Of a DNA stretch of 57,498 bases, positions 16,930 to 26,290 are shown piece by piece. The first letter of the stretch is position 1, and each line of letters opens with the position of its first letter. Below the pieces are notes generated by a model, which was given only the letters and a program-made list of their open reading frames with translations, had not been told where the DNA came from and searched no databases. The stretch lies in contig JAUICH010000032.1 in NCBI GenBank assembly GCA_030427505.1, forward strand, positions 1 to 57,498. The letters run 5' to 3'. The position numbers were made by a program, and so were the translations under genes. The DNA comes from Verrucomicrobiia bacterium. GTDB taxonomy: Bacteria > Verrucomicrobiota > Verrucomicrobiia > Verrucomicrobiales > DEV007.

Positions 16930-17187
16930 ATGAAGAAATCCACACGAGTCCTGCTCTGGTTCGTCGCACTGGTGGTGGCTATTGGGCTGTGCACGCAGGC
17001 GAAAAGCCTGGCGGAGGCCCTGTTCCTGGGGGACCGCCAGCCACCGCTCCCCAGGGGTGAAGCCCATAAAGTCGCCAGCCGGATGGCCACGGTGGAATCC
17101 GCCATCTATGGAGGCACCAGCGTGGTGGCGGTCACTTTCCTGTCCGTATTGTTCGGACGGGGCCGGAAGGAGAACCCGCCTGAGTGA
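16930..17187 (+). CDS. Small two-helix membrane protein in the lipoprotein operon
   Basis: 85 residues. Helix 1 (VLLWFVALVVAIGLCT, about 7-22) follows a KKSTR start; helix 2 (about 61-76, GGTSVVAVTFLSVLFG) precedes a basic tail. The roughly 40-residue loop between them is polar. It lies 40 nt after paralog 2 and 95 nt before paralog 3, in the same direction, and probably belongs to the same operon. It could be a membrane anchor or partner for the flanking lipoproteins. 'acgaaacc' before ATG 16930 is not a strong ribosome-binding site. Confidence 0.6.
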   Translation: MKKSTRVLLWFVALVVAIGLCTQAKSLAEALFLGDRQPPLPRGEAHKVASRMATVESAIYGGTSVVAVTFLSVLFGRGRKENPPE

Positions 17188-17282
17188 CGGATGCGGGTCT
17201 GGTGGGATGTGCTGGTGGCTGGAGTAGGCGGAAAAGGCGGAGGAGGCCGGGAGCGAAGACTGTCCTTTTAATCAACATACCC

Positions 17283-18134
17283 ATGAATACTAATCGAGAA
17301 ACGAACGGTAAGTCTAATAGTGGCGCGGAGCGTCCGGGGTGGGCCTGGCGGTGGCTCTGCTTTCTTTTTATAGCGGTAATGCTAAGCCTAAGTGGCTGCG
17401 CCACCACGGGCGGGGGATCTTCGTCCTTGGGCACCGGGTATTCGCCCGGCTCGCCGGACTATACCACGGCGGACATGCTCTACTCGCTTTCCTGGGTATC
17501 GGAAGAAGGCAAGGCCATCATGAGGAAAACGGCTGGCCTTTCCGCCGATCGAACGCGCCAGGCCTTTGCCACCGCGGACGCGGACTACTACTTTGCCGGC
17601 TGCGTGGCGGCCACGGACGTGGTGTGCCGGGCTTTCAAGGTCGGCTCCCTGCCCATGACGGAGCCGGCTTACCGGGAATACACCCAGGGGGTGGTGGAAC
17701 TGCTGGCGGTGAACCTGTCGCTGCTGCAAAAGCAGGCGGGCTACGTCACAAACCTCGTGCTCACGCATTATGTCCTCGAACGCCAGGCGACCCTGGCCAG
17801 GGTGAAGGGCGGAAAGAAATGGAGTTACACGGGCCGGGAGTTCTACCGCGACTTGAATATCCTGTTTAAAGACCTGGCCGGCAAGGCCGGTCGCCCCAGG
17901 GTGTTGCACGTGGAATCCGTCAGGGCCTACGCCTACCTGCGCGGCTGCCTGGACGCCACCTGGTGGACCGCCAAGATCCTCAAGCAAGCCCCCCTCGTCG
18001 GGCGGGGCTTTTCCAAAGGGGAACTCATCGTAAAACTGCTGCTCCTGGAGGAGGAGAGCCCCGAGGAGGTGTACCGGATACCCCCGGCGGAACTCATCCT
18101 GCTGGTGGTGGGCCTGGACGAGGAGAACCGGTAG
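17283..18134 (+). CDS. Lipoprotein, paralog 3 of 3
   Basis: 283 residues. After a polar leader, a hydrophobic core (LCFLFIAVMLSLSGC) ends in a lipobox with Cys near residue 37. A Gly/Ser linker (TTGGGSSSLGTG) follows, then the helical domain shared with the two upstream genes: TTADMLYSLSWVSEEGKAIM, a FAGCVAATDVVCRAF helix, and LRGCLDATWWTAKIL followed by ESPEEVYRIPPAELILLVV at the C-terminus. The position-matched 'GC(x)xAT/ET' helices in all three proteins are the best evidence of duplication. ATG 17283 was chosen because it leaves a normal lipoprotein leader. Function unknown. Confidence 0.7.
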   Translation: MNTNRETNGKSNSGAERPGWAWRWLCFLFIAVMLSLSGCATTGGGSSSLGTGYSPGSPDYTTADMLYSLSWVSEEGKAIMRKTAGLSADRTRQAFATADADYYFAGCVAATDVVCRAFKVGSLPMTEPAYREYTQGVVELLAVNLSLLQKQAGYVTNLVLTHYVLERQATLARVKGGKKWSYTGREFYRDLNILFKDLAGKAGRPRVLHVESVRAYAYLRGCLDATWWTAKILKQAPLVGRGFSKGELIVKLLLLEEESPEEVYRIPPAELILLVVGLDEENR

Positions 18135-18335
18135 CGGGAGATTGGGAGATTCAGGGATCCATTGGAGGAACAGCTTAGTATACGGAGGTAGTGTATGGAA
18201 AACCATATCATGCTTGGCCGCGCCACCACCACCGGCCGCGGGGAAGGTAGTAGACGGCTCGGCGGGGACCTGCCGCCATGTACGGGTCGAAGACGAAACC
18301 TTTCAAACCGGGCCCTCTTGGTTGTGGGATGATTT

Positions 18336-19367
18336 TTAGGCAGTCTTTTCGAGCAGGCGGTTGAAGGCGGTCTCGATGACCCTGCCGAACTCGCGGCTGA
18401 AGGCGGGCCAGCCTTCGTATTGTTCGAGGAGGCCGCGGATTTCTGGCTGTTCGAAGGAGTAGTGGATGACGCGCAGGAGGGAGTGAACGGCTTCTTTTTT
18501 TTCTGGTGGGGGCACGGCGCCGGAACGGATGACGGACAGGGCTTCGATTCCGGCGTCGTAGATCCAGGGGCAGGGCTCGCGGATGAGGGAAAGGGCCATC
18601 TGGATGCCGGTGGCGCCGTTCACGGTATCGAAGGCGGCGTTGACGAGTTCGTCAAGTACCACGGGATGAAAGCGCTGGAGTTTCCGGCCCATGTTGGCGG
18701 TCTTGAGGTGGAACTGGTCCTGCATGGACTGGAAGTCTTTCAGGAAGTTCTTAGTATTCGCGGCAAACTCGGTTCCAGAGGACTGGAGGAGTTTCTGATT
18801 GGTCCGGGTGAGGTCCAGCAGTTCTTCCAGGATGGCCTGGGGATCCGGAGCGGTGGCGCTGGTATCGGCGGCCTCGTTCTCCTGCCGGTTTTGTTTGAGG
18901 GATTCCAACTTTTCCTTCAGATCCGGCCAACAGCGGTCAAATGCCTCGTCCAATTCCTGCGCCGTCAGGTCGGAGTGTTCAGCGTGGTTGTAGAGCGATA
19001 CGACGAGCTTGTGGATGTCTCCTTTTTCAAAGATGGCGGATTGGAACTGAAGGATGGGCCCGCCGACGTCGGAGCGCTTGAGATCGAAGAGAAAGGGGCA
19101 AACGCGTGACTTGTCCATCGACTTTGACAAGGCGCCGGCTTCGAAGTTCAGCCAGGGGGCGTTCAGGTTTTCGCGGGTGACGCACAGCACACCATAGGAG
19201 GAGCCTTCCAGTTCTTTCGCGATGTCTTGGCTCCACCGGGCGCCTTTGTCGATGTCTTCGGACGAGACGTAGGAATCGATTTCCTGGATGACGGTGCGCA
19301 ACCACTTCTTGAAGATAAGCGCGATCTCGTGGCTGAGGGTTCCGGACCAGCTGATGAAGACTTTCAT
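18336..19367 (-). CDS. TIR-domain protein
   Basis: 343 residues. An N-terminal TIR domain (about 1-130) starts with KVFISWSGTLSHEIA, has the SSEDIDKGARWSQDI segment (the TIR loop region) and APWLNFEAGAL, where Glu76 is the probable NADase catalytic residue. About 70 residues of coiled, charged linker (ELLDLTRTNQKLL) follow, then a helical C-terminal domain of unknown type. Bacterial TIR proteins commonly act as effectors that cleave NAD or make nucleotide signals after a partner senses phage. It lies 46 bp downstream of an HSP90-type ATPase gene in the same direction, so the two are probably co-transcribed. ATG 19367 directly starts the TIR fold. Confidence 0.8.
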   Translation of the reverse strand: MKVFISWSGTLSHEIALIFKKWLRTVIQEIDSYVSSEDIDKGARWSQDIAKELEGSSYGVLCVTRENLNAPWLNFEAGALSKSMDKSRVCPFLFDLKRSDVGGPILQFQSAIFEKGDIHKLVVSLYNHAEHSDLTAQELDEAFDRCWPDLKEKLESLKQNRQENEAADTSATAPDPQAILEELLDLTRTNQKLLQSSGTEFAANTKNFLKDFQSMQDQFHLKTANMGRKLQRFHPVVLDELVNAAFDTVNGATGIQMALSLIREPCPWIYDAGIEALSVIRSGAVPPPEKKEAVHSLLRVIHYSFEQPEIRGLLEQYEGWPAFSREFGRVIETAFNRLLEKTA

Positions 19368-19413
19368 GCTAAGAAACGGGAGCGGGTAGGGGGATGAGAA
19401 AAATGGGAAGTGC

Positions 19414-21729
19414 CTAATCGCTGCCGTGCTTGTATAAGACGGACATCTCCAGCCGGATGGGTGAAGAAGCTTCAGAACCTTCAGGAAGAATCATAGCTTC
19501 AAATTTTTCGCCCAGCCAATCAGGAAAGGTCACGAAGGAGTGGAGCGTTTCAAAGGCGTCCGTAAACGTTTTCAGGCGAAATGGAAAGGGCTCCTGGCCG
19601 TGGATCTTTTCATCTCTGCTGATTTCAAAATTTGTGGTGATGGAAAAAACGATCCAATTGGATGTTCCCTTGGCGATGAGACGAAATGAGTCGTTCACCC
19701 ACTGGAAGTCCGGCGCCAGATCTTTGTGCAGATCTCCGTTTGCATTGAAGTAGCTTTGCGCGCCCGCCGGGTCCATGCACAAAACATCGGGTATTCTTAC
19801 AGCATAGGAAAAGACATTCTCTCCCTTTGGAAGTTTAAGGAATCTATCATTTTGAGTGGGCTGGAACCTGGGGCCCACGTTTGCGAGTTTGCGTATTTCC
19901 TGGACGATGGAAAGGGCGCCGCTTTTGATGAGTTCCTGTTCGATTCTTTCGGCGCCGGCCGGGCCATAGGCCCATGCCCGGATGATGGTATTCAGGGCGC
20001 TTCCCACGGGTCTTTCGTTGGGAAGGGCGGCGACTTTCGGGTTGGAGAAGTTCAGGTAGATGACGGAGGGATCCGGGGGAATGAGAATGAGTGTTTCCAG
20101 TGGATGGATTTCGGACAGAATGATGTTCGAGATGGTGTCGCCCATGACCTGATGGATGGCCCTGGCAAATATCGGGCGGAATTCGACCCAGGCCCCGAGT
20201 TCCTCGTCCTCAATTTCCCTCACTATCTTGGCGCCGTGGCTTAGCGCCTCGGCTGAGCACCGCTCTTTCAGATAGGTTTCCTGGTTCCACCCGTTCCAGT
20301 AGTGGGGTTCGCTTAGTTTGACTACCAGGCAATGACCCTGCCGGGCCAAGTGCTCGGCTACCGTTTTTGTCTGGGCATTGTCAGATTTTTTGACGAAGAA
20401 CACGGGGGAGTCGCGGCTGGAATTCTTTATTTCCCTGAGAGGAACCAAGTCCTCCTCTCCGGTGTCATTGATCACCTGTATGGTGCAGTTATCCAGGGTG
20501 TCGCAAAGGAACTCTAGGCCGGCTACTTTTTCGCCAGGGACCTTAAAATCATAACATATATTCCAGAGAAAGGTATGAACCGGATTCGCATTCCGAAGAA
20601 CCTCACCGCCGACGGTGGCGAGTTCGCTCACGATCAGGCGGGAGACGGCGGAGGTGACAACGGCGGTGATCGCTAGTCCGTTTTCGTCCGGTCCGTCCCG
20701 GTTGGCGGAGGGTTCCAGGATGGGAAGGTCCAGGGTGCCTTCCAGCGGGAGGCATTCGTATTTTTTAAGGCTGGTACTGCTCTTTGGGCTGTCGATGGTG
20801 GCAAAGGGAAACCCGTGTTTGTGGATTCTCAGACCTTCGCGCTTGGCGGAGGGGTCCAGGTTCAGTTTGACGAACCCTTTGCAGAGCCCGGCGCCTTCGA
20901 TGGGGCCAGTCAGGCTTAGTAATTCCAGCCAGACGCTGTTGTCTTCCTGGGAAAAGGCGAGCCGGGCGGTCAGGCCGGTGAGCGGGACGTTTTCTTCGGC
21001 CAGGGGGAGGGTGTGGGTTTCGGCCTCGTCCAGGTTTGGGGCGCCGGGATCTGGGTAGCGGACTTTTTCTCCATTGAAGAAGATGGGCTCCGCGATGCGG
21101 TCGCAGTTTTTCAGGATCCATTCGTGGACCTGCTGAGGATCGACGGGTTCCCAGAAGTCGATGATGACGACAGCGCCGTGCGGGGCGCCGGACCAGAGTC
21201 GATTGGCTTCCTTTTCGGAGAGGATTTTTCGCTCGATGTTCAGATTGTCCAGGCCTTTGGTTACCGGCTGGTCGATGGCGAAGGAGGTTCCCACCGGGTG
21301 TTTCTCGCCCGGATGCTTACTCTTTGAAACCAGGGTCACCCTCTGGGCCACGCGAAAACTGGAATAAGCGCCGATGCCGAAGCGGCCGATGACCTGCTGG
21401 GCGAGCCGGTCGGCGGGTGTCATGTGCCGCTTGGTGCTGCCGTGGGGTTTCCAGTAGTGCTCGACTTGCTCCTCCAGGGTGAGGCCGATGCCGTTGTCCG
21501 ACACGGTTAGCCGGTGTCCTTCGGCCTGGATGTGGATCTCGGGCTTTTGGGTGGCTCCCATCCGGCAGGCATCCACGGCGTTCTGGATGAGTTCGCGCCA
21601 GCAGACGGACTGGCTGGTGTACATGCCGTCGGACACCAGGTGCAGCCAGTCCCTGAAGTTCACCTTTGGCTCCTCCCATTCGCCGGGGGAGGAAGCGGAA
21701 TCTGAAGAACCTGGCAGTTTGAATTTCAC
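19414..21729 (-). CDS. HSP90/HtpG-like GHKL ATPase
   Basis: 771 residues, starting with GTG at 21729. The N-terminal GHKL (Bergerat) ATPase fold is clear: N-box RELIQNAVDA (45-54; Glu46 catalytic and Asn50 Mg-binding in HSP90 terms), G1 box DNGIG (78-82) and G2 box GRFGIGAYSS (115-124). The order and spacing match HtpG, which is about 620 residues, so this protein carries about 150 extra residues. It is unlikely to be the housekeeping chaperone: the middle and C-terminal parts look divergent and the gene is paired with a TIR effector gene. GHKL ATPases of this size occur in several phage-defence systems. A sensing or scaffold role for the TIR partner is inferred. Confidence 0.8.
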   Translation of the reverse strand: MKFKLPGSSDSASSPGEWEEPKVNFRDWLHLVSDGMYTSQSVCWRELIQNAVDACRMGATQKPEIHIQAEGHRLTVSDNGIGLTLEEQVEHYWKPHGSTKRHMTPADRLAQQVIGRFGIGAYSSFRVAQRVTLVSKSKHPGEKHPVGTSFAIDQPVTKGLDNLNIERKILSEKEANRLWSGAPHGAVVIIDFWEPVDPQQVHEWILKNCDRIAEPIFFNGEKVRYPDPGAPNLDEAETHTLPLAEENVPLTGLTARLAFSQEDNSVWLELLSLTGPIEGAGLCKGFVKLNLDPSAKREGLRIHKHGFPFATIDSPKSSTSLKKYECLPLEGTLDLPILEPSANRDGPDENGLAITAVVTSAVSRLIVSELATVGGEVLRNANPVHTFLWNICYDFKVPGEKVAGLEFLCDTLDNCTIQVINDTGEEDLVPLREIKNSSRDSPVFFVKKSDNAQTKTVAEHLARQGHCLVVKLSEPHYWNGWNQETYLKERCSAEALSHGAKIVREIEDEELGAWVEFRPIFARAIHQVMGDTISNIILSEIHPLETLILIPPDPSVIYLNFSNPKVAALPNERPVGSALNTIIRAWAYGPAGAERIEQELIKSGALSIVQEIRKLANVGPRFQPTQNDRFLKLPKGENVFSYAVRIPDVLCMDPAGAQSYFNANGDLHKDLAPDFQWVNDSFRLIAKGTSNWIVFSITTNFEISRDEKIHGQEPFPFRLKTFTDAFETLHSFVTFPDWLGEKFEAMILPEGSEASSPIRLEMSVLYKHGSD

Positions 21730-21820
21730 GATCTTTGGGGGGCTTTGGAGAAACGGTTAGTTCACCATGGCGGGGTTTCGGTGATCAAGGGAAAAGAAAA
21801 GGGGGGGAACTTTCCGGGCG

Positions 21821-21908
21821 GAAGAATGGGCGAGGGGTGGACGCGGTTCCCGCGGTTCCGAAGCGGGGGAGAATTTGTAATGGCATTGTGGGCCGGGGCC
21901 GTTCATGG
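21821..21908 (+). promoter_or_regulatory. Conserved leader, STAND copy 1
   Basis: About 85 bp upstream of the first STAND gene that match the leaders at 26058-26187 and 29458-29588, including 'gttccgaa', 'gaatttgtaatggc' and 'ggccgttcatgg'. 'Conserved leader' is inferred from sequence alone. It could be a promoter, a 5' UTR with a short leader peptide (MAxxAGAVHG), or a recombination scar of gene duplication. Confidence 0.5.
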
Positions 21909-21937
21909 TTCGGCTGGCTTTACACAGTTTTGCGGTC

Positions 21938-24472
21938 ATGCCACGTGGTCCCAAGCATTCTTCTGATGGAAAGGCGCTGTCTGAGGCGCCGACGGAAAAC
22001 TTTGCTCGTTTCACGAACCGGGAACGGGAGCAGCAGCTGATGCGGGACCGCATTCACGCGGCGGCGGGGAGCCGGTTGCCGATGCTGATGTTCTACGGCG
22101 TGGCGGGGCAGGGGAAGACGTGGCTGCTGCGGCGTTTGCAGTCTCTGGTGGATCAGGTGAAGGACCTGCCGTTGGCGCGGATCGACTTTGACGGGCAGTC
22201 TTCGAAATCGCGGAACGAGTGGCTGGCTTCGATCCGAAGGCAGTTGGGCGGGCCGGCGCCGCGTTTTGATCTGACCCGGGCGGTCTTGTCAGGGCAGGCG
22301 TTTGAGGTGGCGGGTCAGCCGGGTGGGGCCGCCGCCACGGCGGCTGACGTGGGGGAGTCCGCCATGGCGGACCTCTTCGGGTTGATCGAGGACTTGCCCG
22401 CCGGGGCCGGTTTCCTGGCCAAGGCCCTGCGCCTGGTGGGGGGCCGGGTCTTCGCGGGCGCGGAGGTGAAGCAGGTGCGCGGCTGGTTGAAGAGCGAGGC
22501 CGGGCGTTCCTTTGTTCAGAACCTAGCGGCGAGCGCCGGGGGGTCGCCGGACGACCTGGCCGGGGAGTTTCTGCTGGGGATGCTGGCCCTGGATCTGGCG
22601 GAGTTTCTGCCCCGGCGGGAGGACCGCGCCTGCCGGGCGGTGGTGTTTCTGGACACCTTCGAGCATCTGAAGCGCGGGGGCCTGGACGCCACCCAGCAGA
22701 TCGACGAGCGGGAGCGGTGGATTTACGAGCTGTGGGAAGCCTGCCATGAGAAGAAAGAGGGGGGTGGGGCCGCTGGTGGCGGCCATGGCGCCGCCGCTAC
22801 TGCCGCCGCCGCCGGTGGGGCGGGTGAGGAAGTTTGGTGTCCTTTTCTCCAGATCGCGATCGCGGGGCGGGACCGGCTGCTGTGGGAGGACCGCTCCGTC
22901 TCCCGCGGGCTGGCCCATGACATCCGCGAGACCCACGGGCTGGAGACGCACCTCATCGGCGGGCTTTCGAAGGAAGACGCGGAGGCGTATCTGACCAAGT
23001 GCCAGATCCATGGCGCCCCACTGCGGGAGGCCATCCTGCGGGTCTCTCGCGATCTGGAGGCGCAGGATGGGACGGCGGCTTACCACGCTTTTGCCCTGGG
23101 CCTGTGCGCGGACACGGTATTCGCGGAGCGTGCCCAGCACGGCGGCCAGGACCCGGACCCGGCTACCTTTGATGCTCTGCCTCCGGGAGCGATTGAGAAA
23201 CTGGCGGAGCGTTTTCTGACCTCCCTGGCCAGCGAAGACGTGGCCCTGAAGATCCGGCGGCTGGCCGCCACCTCGCGCTTTGACGGCGAGGCCCTGGCCC
23301 ACCAGTTTTCCGGAGAGGGGGACGCGGACAAAGTAGCAGTGGGCTGCCGCCGCATCCTGCGCTTCAGCTTTGTCGAGCCCCTGCGGCGGGACGGAAAAGA
23401 AAACAAAGAAGAAAAAGAAAGCGGCGGCGGGGACTGGTACCGGTTGCACCCCCTGATGAGCGAGGCCCTGGAGGGCGACGCCACGGAAGCGGAATCCGCG
23501 GACCGGAACCAGTATTGGGAAACCTATTGGACTGAACGTTCCCACGAGCCGCTGGACGACGCCGCGTCCCTGGCGTGGTATCACCAGTGGCGGCGAGATC
23601 CTTTGGGGGCGCTGGAAGCTTGGAAGGCTTTGGCCGAATCGCTTCGGGGGGAGATCCGGATGGTGGATCATGCCAAGATCTTAGAATGGTGGGAACCGAC
23701 GGGGATTGAAAAGCGGAAGCCACGGGATGAGGGCGAGGCGGCGGCTTTGGTTTCTTTGGGAATTGAATACCAAGATAGCTCGCTGGGCACCGGTGCGGAG
23801 AACTTTGCGCGTGCGGTGGCGGCTTATCACAACGCCCTGGAAGTCTATACCCGTGAGGACCTGCCGCGGGATTGGGCGATGACGTGGAACAATCTGGGCA
23901 ATGCGCTTAGCGAGCAGGGCAGGCGGACGGGAGGGGAGGCGGGAAGGAAGCTGCAGGAGGAAGCGGAGGCGGCCTATCGGGCGGCCCTGGAGGTGTATAC
24001 CCGCGAGGACCTGCCGCAGGATTGGGCGACGACGCAGAACAATTTGGGGGCTGCGCTTCAAGAGCAGGGCCTGCGGACGGGAGGTGAGGCGGGAAGGAAG
24101 CTGCTGGAGGAAGCGGAGGCGGCCTATCGGGCGGCCCTGGAGGTGAGAACCCGCGAGGACCTGCCGCAAGATTGGGCGATGACGCAGAACAATCTAGGGG
24201 CCGCGCTTCGCGAATGGGCCGGGCTGGATGGCAAGAACCGAAAGCCGCTCCTTGCGGAAGCCATCGCCGCACACCGGGCCGCGCTGGAGGTCTGGACGGC
24301 GGAACATTTTTCTCACTACCACGCCATCGCGATGCGAAACTTGGTTCTAGACTACGCCCTGGCCCTGGGTGGCGAGGACCGGGTGCGGGAACTCTATGAG
24401 ACAGGCGGCCCGGAGGCTCTACAAGAGGTTTTGGTGGAGTACTTTGATGGGGGAGAAATGGAGCCGGATTGA
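21938..24472 (+). CDS. STAND ATPase with 50-residue TPR-like repeats, copy 1
   Basis: 844 residues. A short N-terminus (NFARFTNRERE) runs straight into a STAND-type ATPase: Walker A GVAGQGKTW (54-62), Walker B AVVFLDTFEHL, and a sensor-like IAIAGRDRLLW. A winged-helix/arm region is followed by a conserved ASLAWYHQWRRDPLGALEAW segment and three copies of a 50-residue repeat (ALEVYTREDLPxDWAxTxNNLG), a TPR variant, then a C-terminal cap (HFSHYHAIAMRNLV). There is no separate effector domain. STAND-TPR proteins include antiviral Avs-like sensors. It is divergent from the HSP90-type gene, with 208 bp between them. ATG 21938 was chosen by alignment with the two downstream paralogs. A Gly/Ala-rich insertion lies near residues 275-300. 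Confidence 0.85.
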   Translation: MPRGPKHSSDGKALSEAPTENFARFTNREREQQLMRDRIHAAAGSRLPMLMFYGVAGQGKTWLLRRLQSLVDQVKDLPLARIDFDGQSSKSRNEWLASIRRQLGGPAPRFDLTRAVLSGQAFEVAGQPGGAAATAADVGESAMADLFGLIEDLPAGAGFLAKALRLVGGRVFAGAEVKQVRGWLKSEAGRSFVQNLAASAGGSPDDLAGEFLLGMLALDLAEFLPRREDRACRAVVFLDTFEHLKRGGLDATQQIDERERWIYELWEACHEKKEGGGAAGGGHGAAATAAAAGGAGEEVWCPFLQIAIAGRDRLLWEDRSVSRGLAHDIRETHGLETHLIGGLSKEDAEAYLTKCQIHGAPLREAILRVSRDLEAQDGTAAYHAFALGLCADTVFAERAQHGGQDPDPATFDALPPGAIEKLAERFLTSLASEDVALKIRRLAATSRFDGEALAHQFSGEGDADKVAVGCRRILRFSFVEPLRRDGKENKEEKESGGGDWYRLHPLMSEALEGDATEAESADRNQYWETYWTERSHEPLDDAASLAWYHQWRRDPLGALEAWKALAESLRGEIRMVDHAKILEWWEPTGIEKRKPRDEGEAAALVSLGIEYQDSSLGTGAENFARAVAAYHNALEVYTREDLPRDWAMTWNNLGNALSEQGRRTGGEAGRKLQEEAEAAYRAALEVYTREDLPQDWATTQNNLGAALQEQGLRTGGEAGRKLLEEAEAAYRAALEVRTREDLPQDWAMTQNNLGAALREWAGLDGKNRKPLLAEAIAAHRAALEVWTAEHFSHYHAIAMRNLVLDYALALGGEDRVRELYETGGPEALQEVLVEYFDGGEMEPD

Positions 24473-24538
24473 CACTTTCCGTACGGGGTGTCCCTATCGG
24501 TTCTGCGTTTCCCCTGTAGTTTTGGACATTGAAGACAG

Positions 24539-25867
24539 TTAGGGATTACCCGCAAGCCGAGAAATGAAGTCTGTGAGTGTTGTCGGACCGCCATCATCCT
24601 TGATTACTCCTGTGGTTGAAGGCTTGAAGATTGGCGCTAGAACGAGTGCAAGATCGATTTTCTCAACTCCTTGGCGACTTTCATTCTTCCGCATTAGGGC
24701 CATGAAAGTTGAAATCATTACTTCTCTCTCTCTAGCGTCTGCATAGAGATGAATGTGGCTCAACATTAGTTTGACGAAGAGGCGAACCAACCAGAGTACA
24801 AAAGTTGAGATGAGGAGGAAGAAACCGATGCTCCGCCATGGTATTGCATTAGCCGGACTGGAAGTAGGTAAAAAAAGGTATGCGCTACCTGCAATGATGG
24901 CAGCTCCAACCAGACCGCTTATAGCAGATGCCCACCCCATGAGAGTCTTTCCTTTTGCGTGCTCTTTTCTCTTTCCACGCCAGTAGAGAAGAGGACCCTT
25001 CAGTTGCATGTGAGTTTCGTACGTCTCAGTAAGGTTCTGAAGATCTTCCTCCTTGAGATTTCTCATGTTAGCGAAATTTTCCGCCATTTCTGTGGTCTTT
25101 GCTGCCCAGTTTTCCTCAGCCTCTATGTGGCGAGTCGAGATTTCTTCAAATTCCCGCTCTTGACTCTCGAATCGGGATTTGAAGTCGGCCAGTTCCTTTG
25201 TCCACGTAGCGATTGCATTGCTAAAAGCCCGTTTGTCTTCGCGGACTTTCCGATTCAAGTGCTTGGAATACAAGGAAGCCATCATTCGTCCGGTAAAGCC
25301 CACTTGGCGTGGATCGCTTGCTCCTTTTTCTTCCAACAAGATCTGGTCGAGGGCGTAAACTGCCTCATCCGGATTGGTCTCTGCTAATTCACAAATGAAT
25401 TGTGCTGAGGGAGTAGTGCTGGGAAGATAGCGCTTCGACTTAACGATCTCGAGTCTTACAGTGTTTTCCAATGTCCTGCGCAAGTCGTCGATATGGCGGC
25501 CCCATTCTTCTTTGAGTTGACTAATCTTTGTATTGATTTCCTCTTTTTCTTCGTTAGGAAGATTCGGGTTCTCTAACAACTGACTGCGCTGTTCCATTTC
25601 ACGACCAATCCTCTTCCACTGCTCGGCTGCGTTAGATATCTGCGAGCGGCAGTCTGGTTGGATCTTGTTAAAATCATTGAGTTGGTCTCGAATATGACTA
25701 TGATGATTGTTTGCTGGCGGTTCACTCAGCCATTTCCAAAAGACGGATTCACCGTCTAGCCAATTTCGGAAGTCACCAATTGTCTTAAATCGCTGGAGCC
25801 CGCCTCTTCCCTCGAAATCAATTTGAAGGTCAATCTTTGCAGCTTCGAAATCTTCTGGAAGTTTCAT
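24539..25867 (-). CDS. DUF6161-like membrane protein
   Basis: 442 residues. The first 270 residues are soluble, with long charged helices likely to form a coiled coil (LTETYETHMQLKG region and EREFEEISTRHIEAEENW). Two membrane helices near residues 313-333 (ASAISGLVGAAIIAGSAYLF) and 344-364 (WRSIGFFLLISTFVLWLV) are followed by HIHLYADAREREVM, the layout I associate with DUF6161 proteins. It lies on the strand opposite the two flanking STAND genes. The DNA is clearly poorer in GC than its neighbours, so it was probably acquired separately. A role as membrane effector or partner for the STAND proteins is possible from position only. ATG 25867 is well placed. Confidence 0.65.
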   Translation of the reverse strand: MKLPEDFEAAKIDLQIDFEGRGGLQRFKTIGDFRNWLDGESVFWKWLSEPPANNHHSHIRDQLNDFNKIQPDCRSQISNAAEQWKRIGREMEQRSQLLENPNLPNEEKEEINTKISQLKEEWGRHIDDLRRTLENTVRLEIVKSKRYLPSTTPSAQFICELAETNPDEAVYALDQILLEEKGASDPRQVGFTGRMMASLYSKHLNRKVREDKRAFSNAIATWTKELADFKSRFESQEREFEEISTRHIEAEENWAAKTTEMAENFANMRNLKEEDLQNLTETYETHMQLKGPLLYWRGKRKEHAKGKTLMGWASAISGLVGAAIIAGSAYLFLPTSSPANAIPWRSIGFFLLISTFVLWLVRLFVKLMLSHIHLYADAREREVMISTFMALMRKNESRQGVEKIDLALVLAPIFKPSTTGVIKDDGGPTTLTDFISRLAGNP

Positions 25868-26057
25868 ATTACCAATGGACTAGGTCTTTCGTATTTGGCT
25901 GGATTTCCCAGATGGTTGAAAGAATAGCGTTTACTTGCATCCGTTATCACCCACTCTCCGGGAAAGCCGTCTCATCTAGCGAAGAAAGATATTCATCCAA
26001 GAATTCCCATATCAAGTCTACCCGATTCTCCCGAAAGGTGAGAACCGTTCGCCTCCC

Positions 26058-26187
26058 CGCCGCTGAGGGTGGCCCAGAGGTGGAGTGGGGGCGACAGGAA
26101 GGGAGGAAGGAAGGACAGACCGCGCCCCCGCTGTTCCGAACGGGCGGGGAATTTGTAATGGCATCGCGGGCGGGGGGCGTTCATGGT
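26058..26187 (+). promoter_or_regulatory. Conserved leader, STAND copy 2
   Basis: 130 bp nearly identical to 29458-29588, beginning 'cgctgagggtggcccagagg' and ending at 'cgttcatgg'. It contains the palindrome GTTCCGAAC and the AT-rich 'gaatttgtaatggc' also seen in copy 1. It lies 104 bp before the second STAND gene. Confidence 0.6.
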
Positions 26188-26290
26188 TAGCCGCGGCAGT
26201 AGCGGCGCCGGCACTGGTTGGTATGGGAGCGGGCTTTGGCGCTGGTGACTGCCGTGGCGGTGACTGTGGTGTGCTTACTTCTCTTTCGTC

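Noticed and set aside
22523-23671. 382-residue minus-strand frame opposite STAND copy 1
   Set aside because: A shadow of the STAND coding strand; low-complexity composition and no start context.
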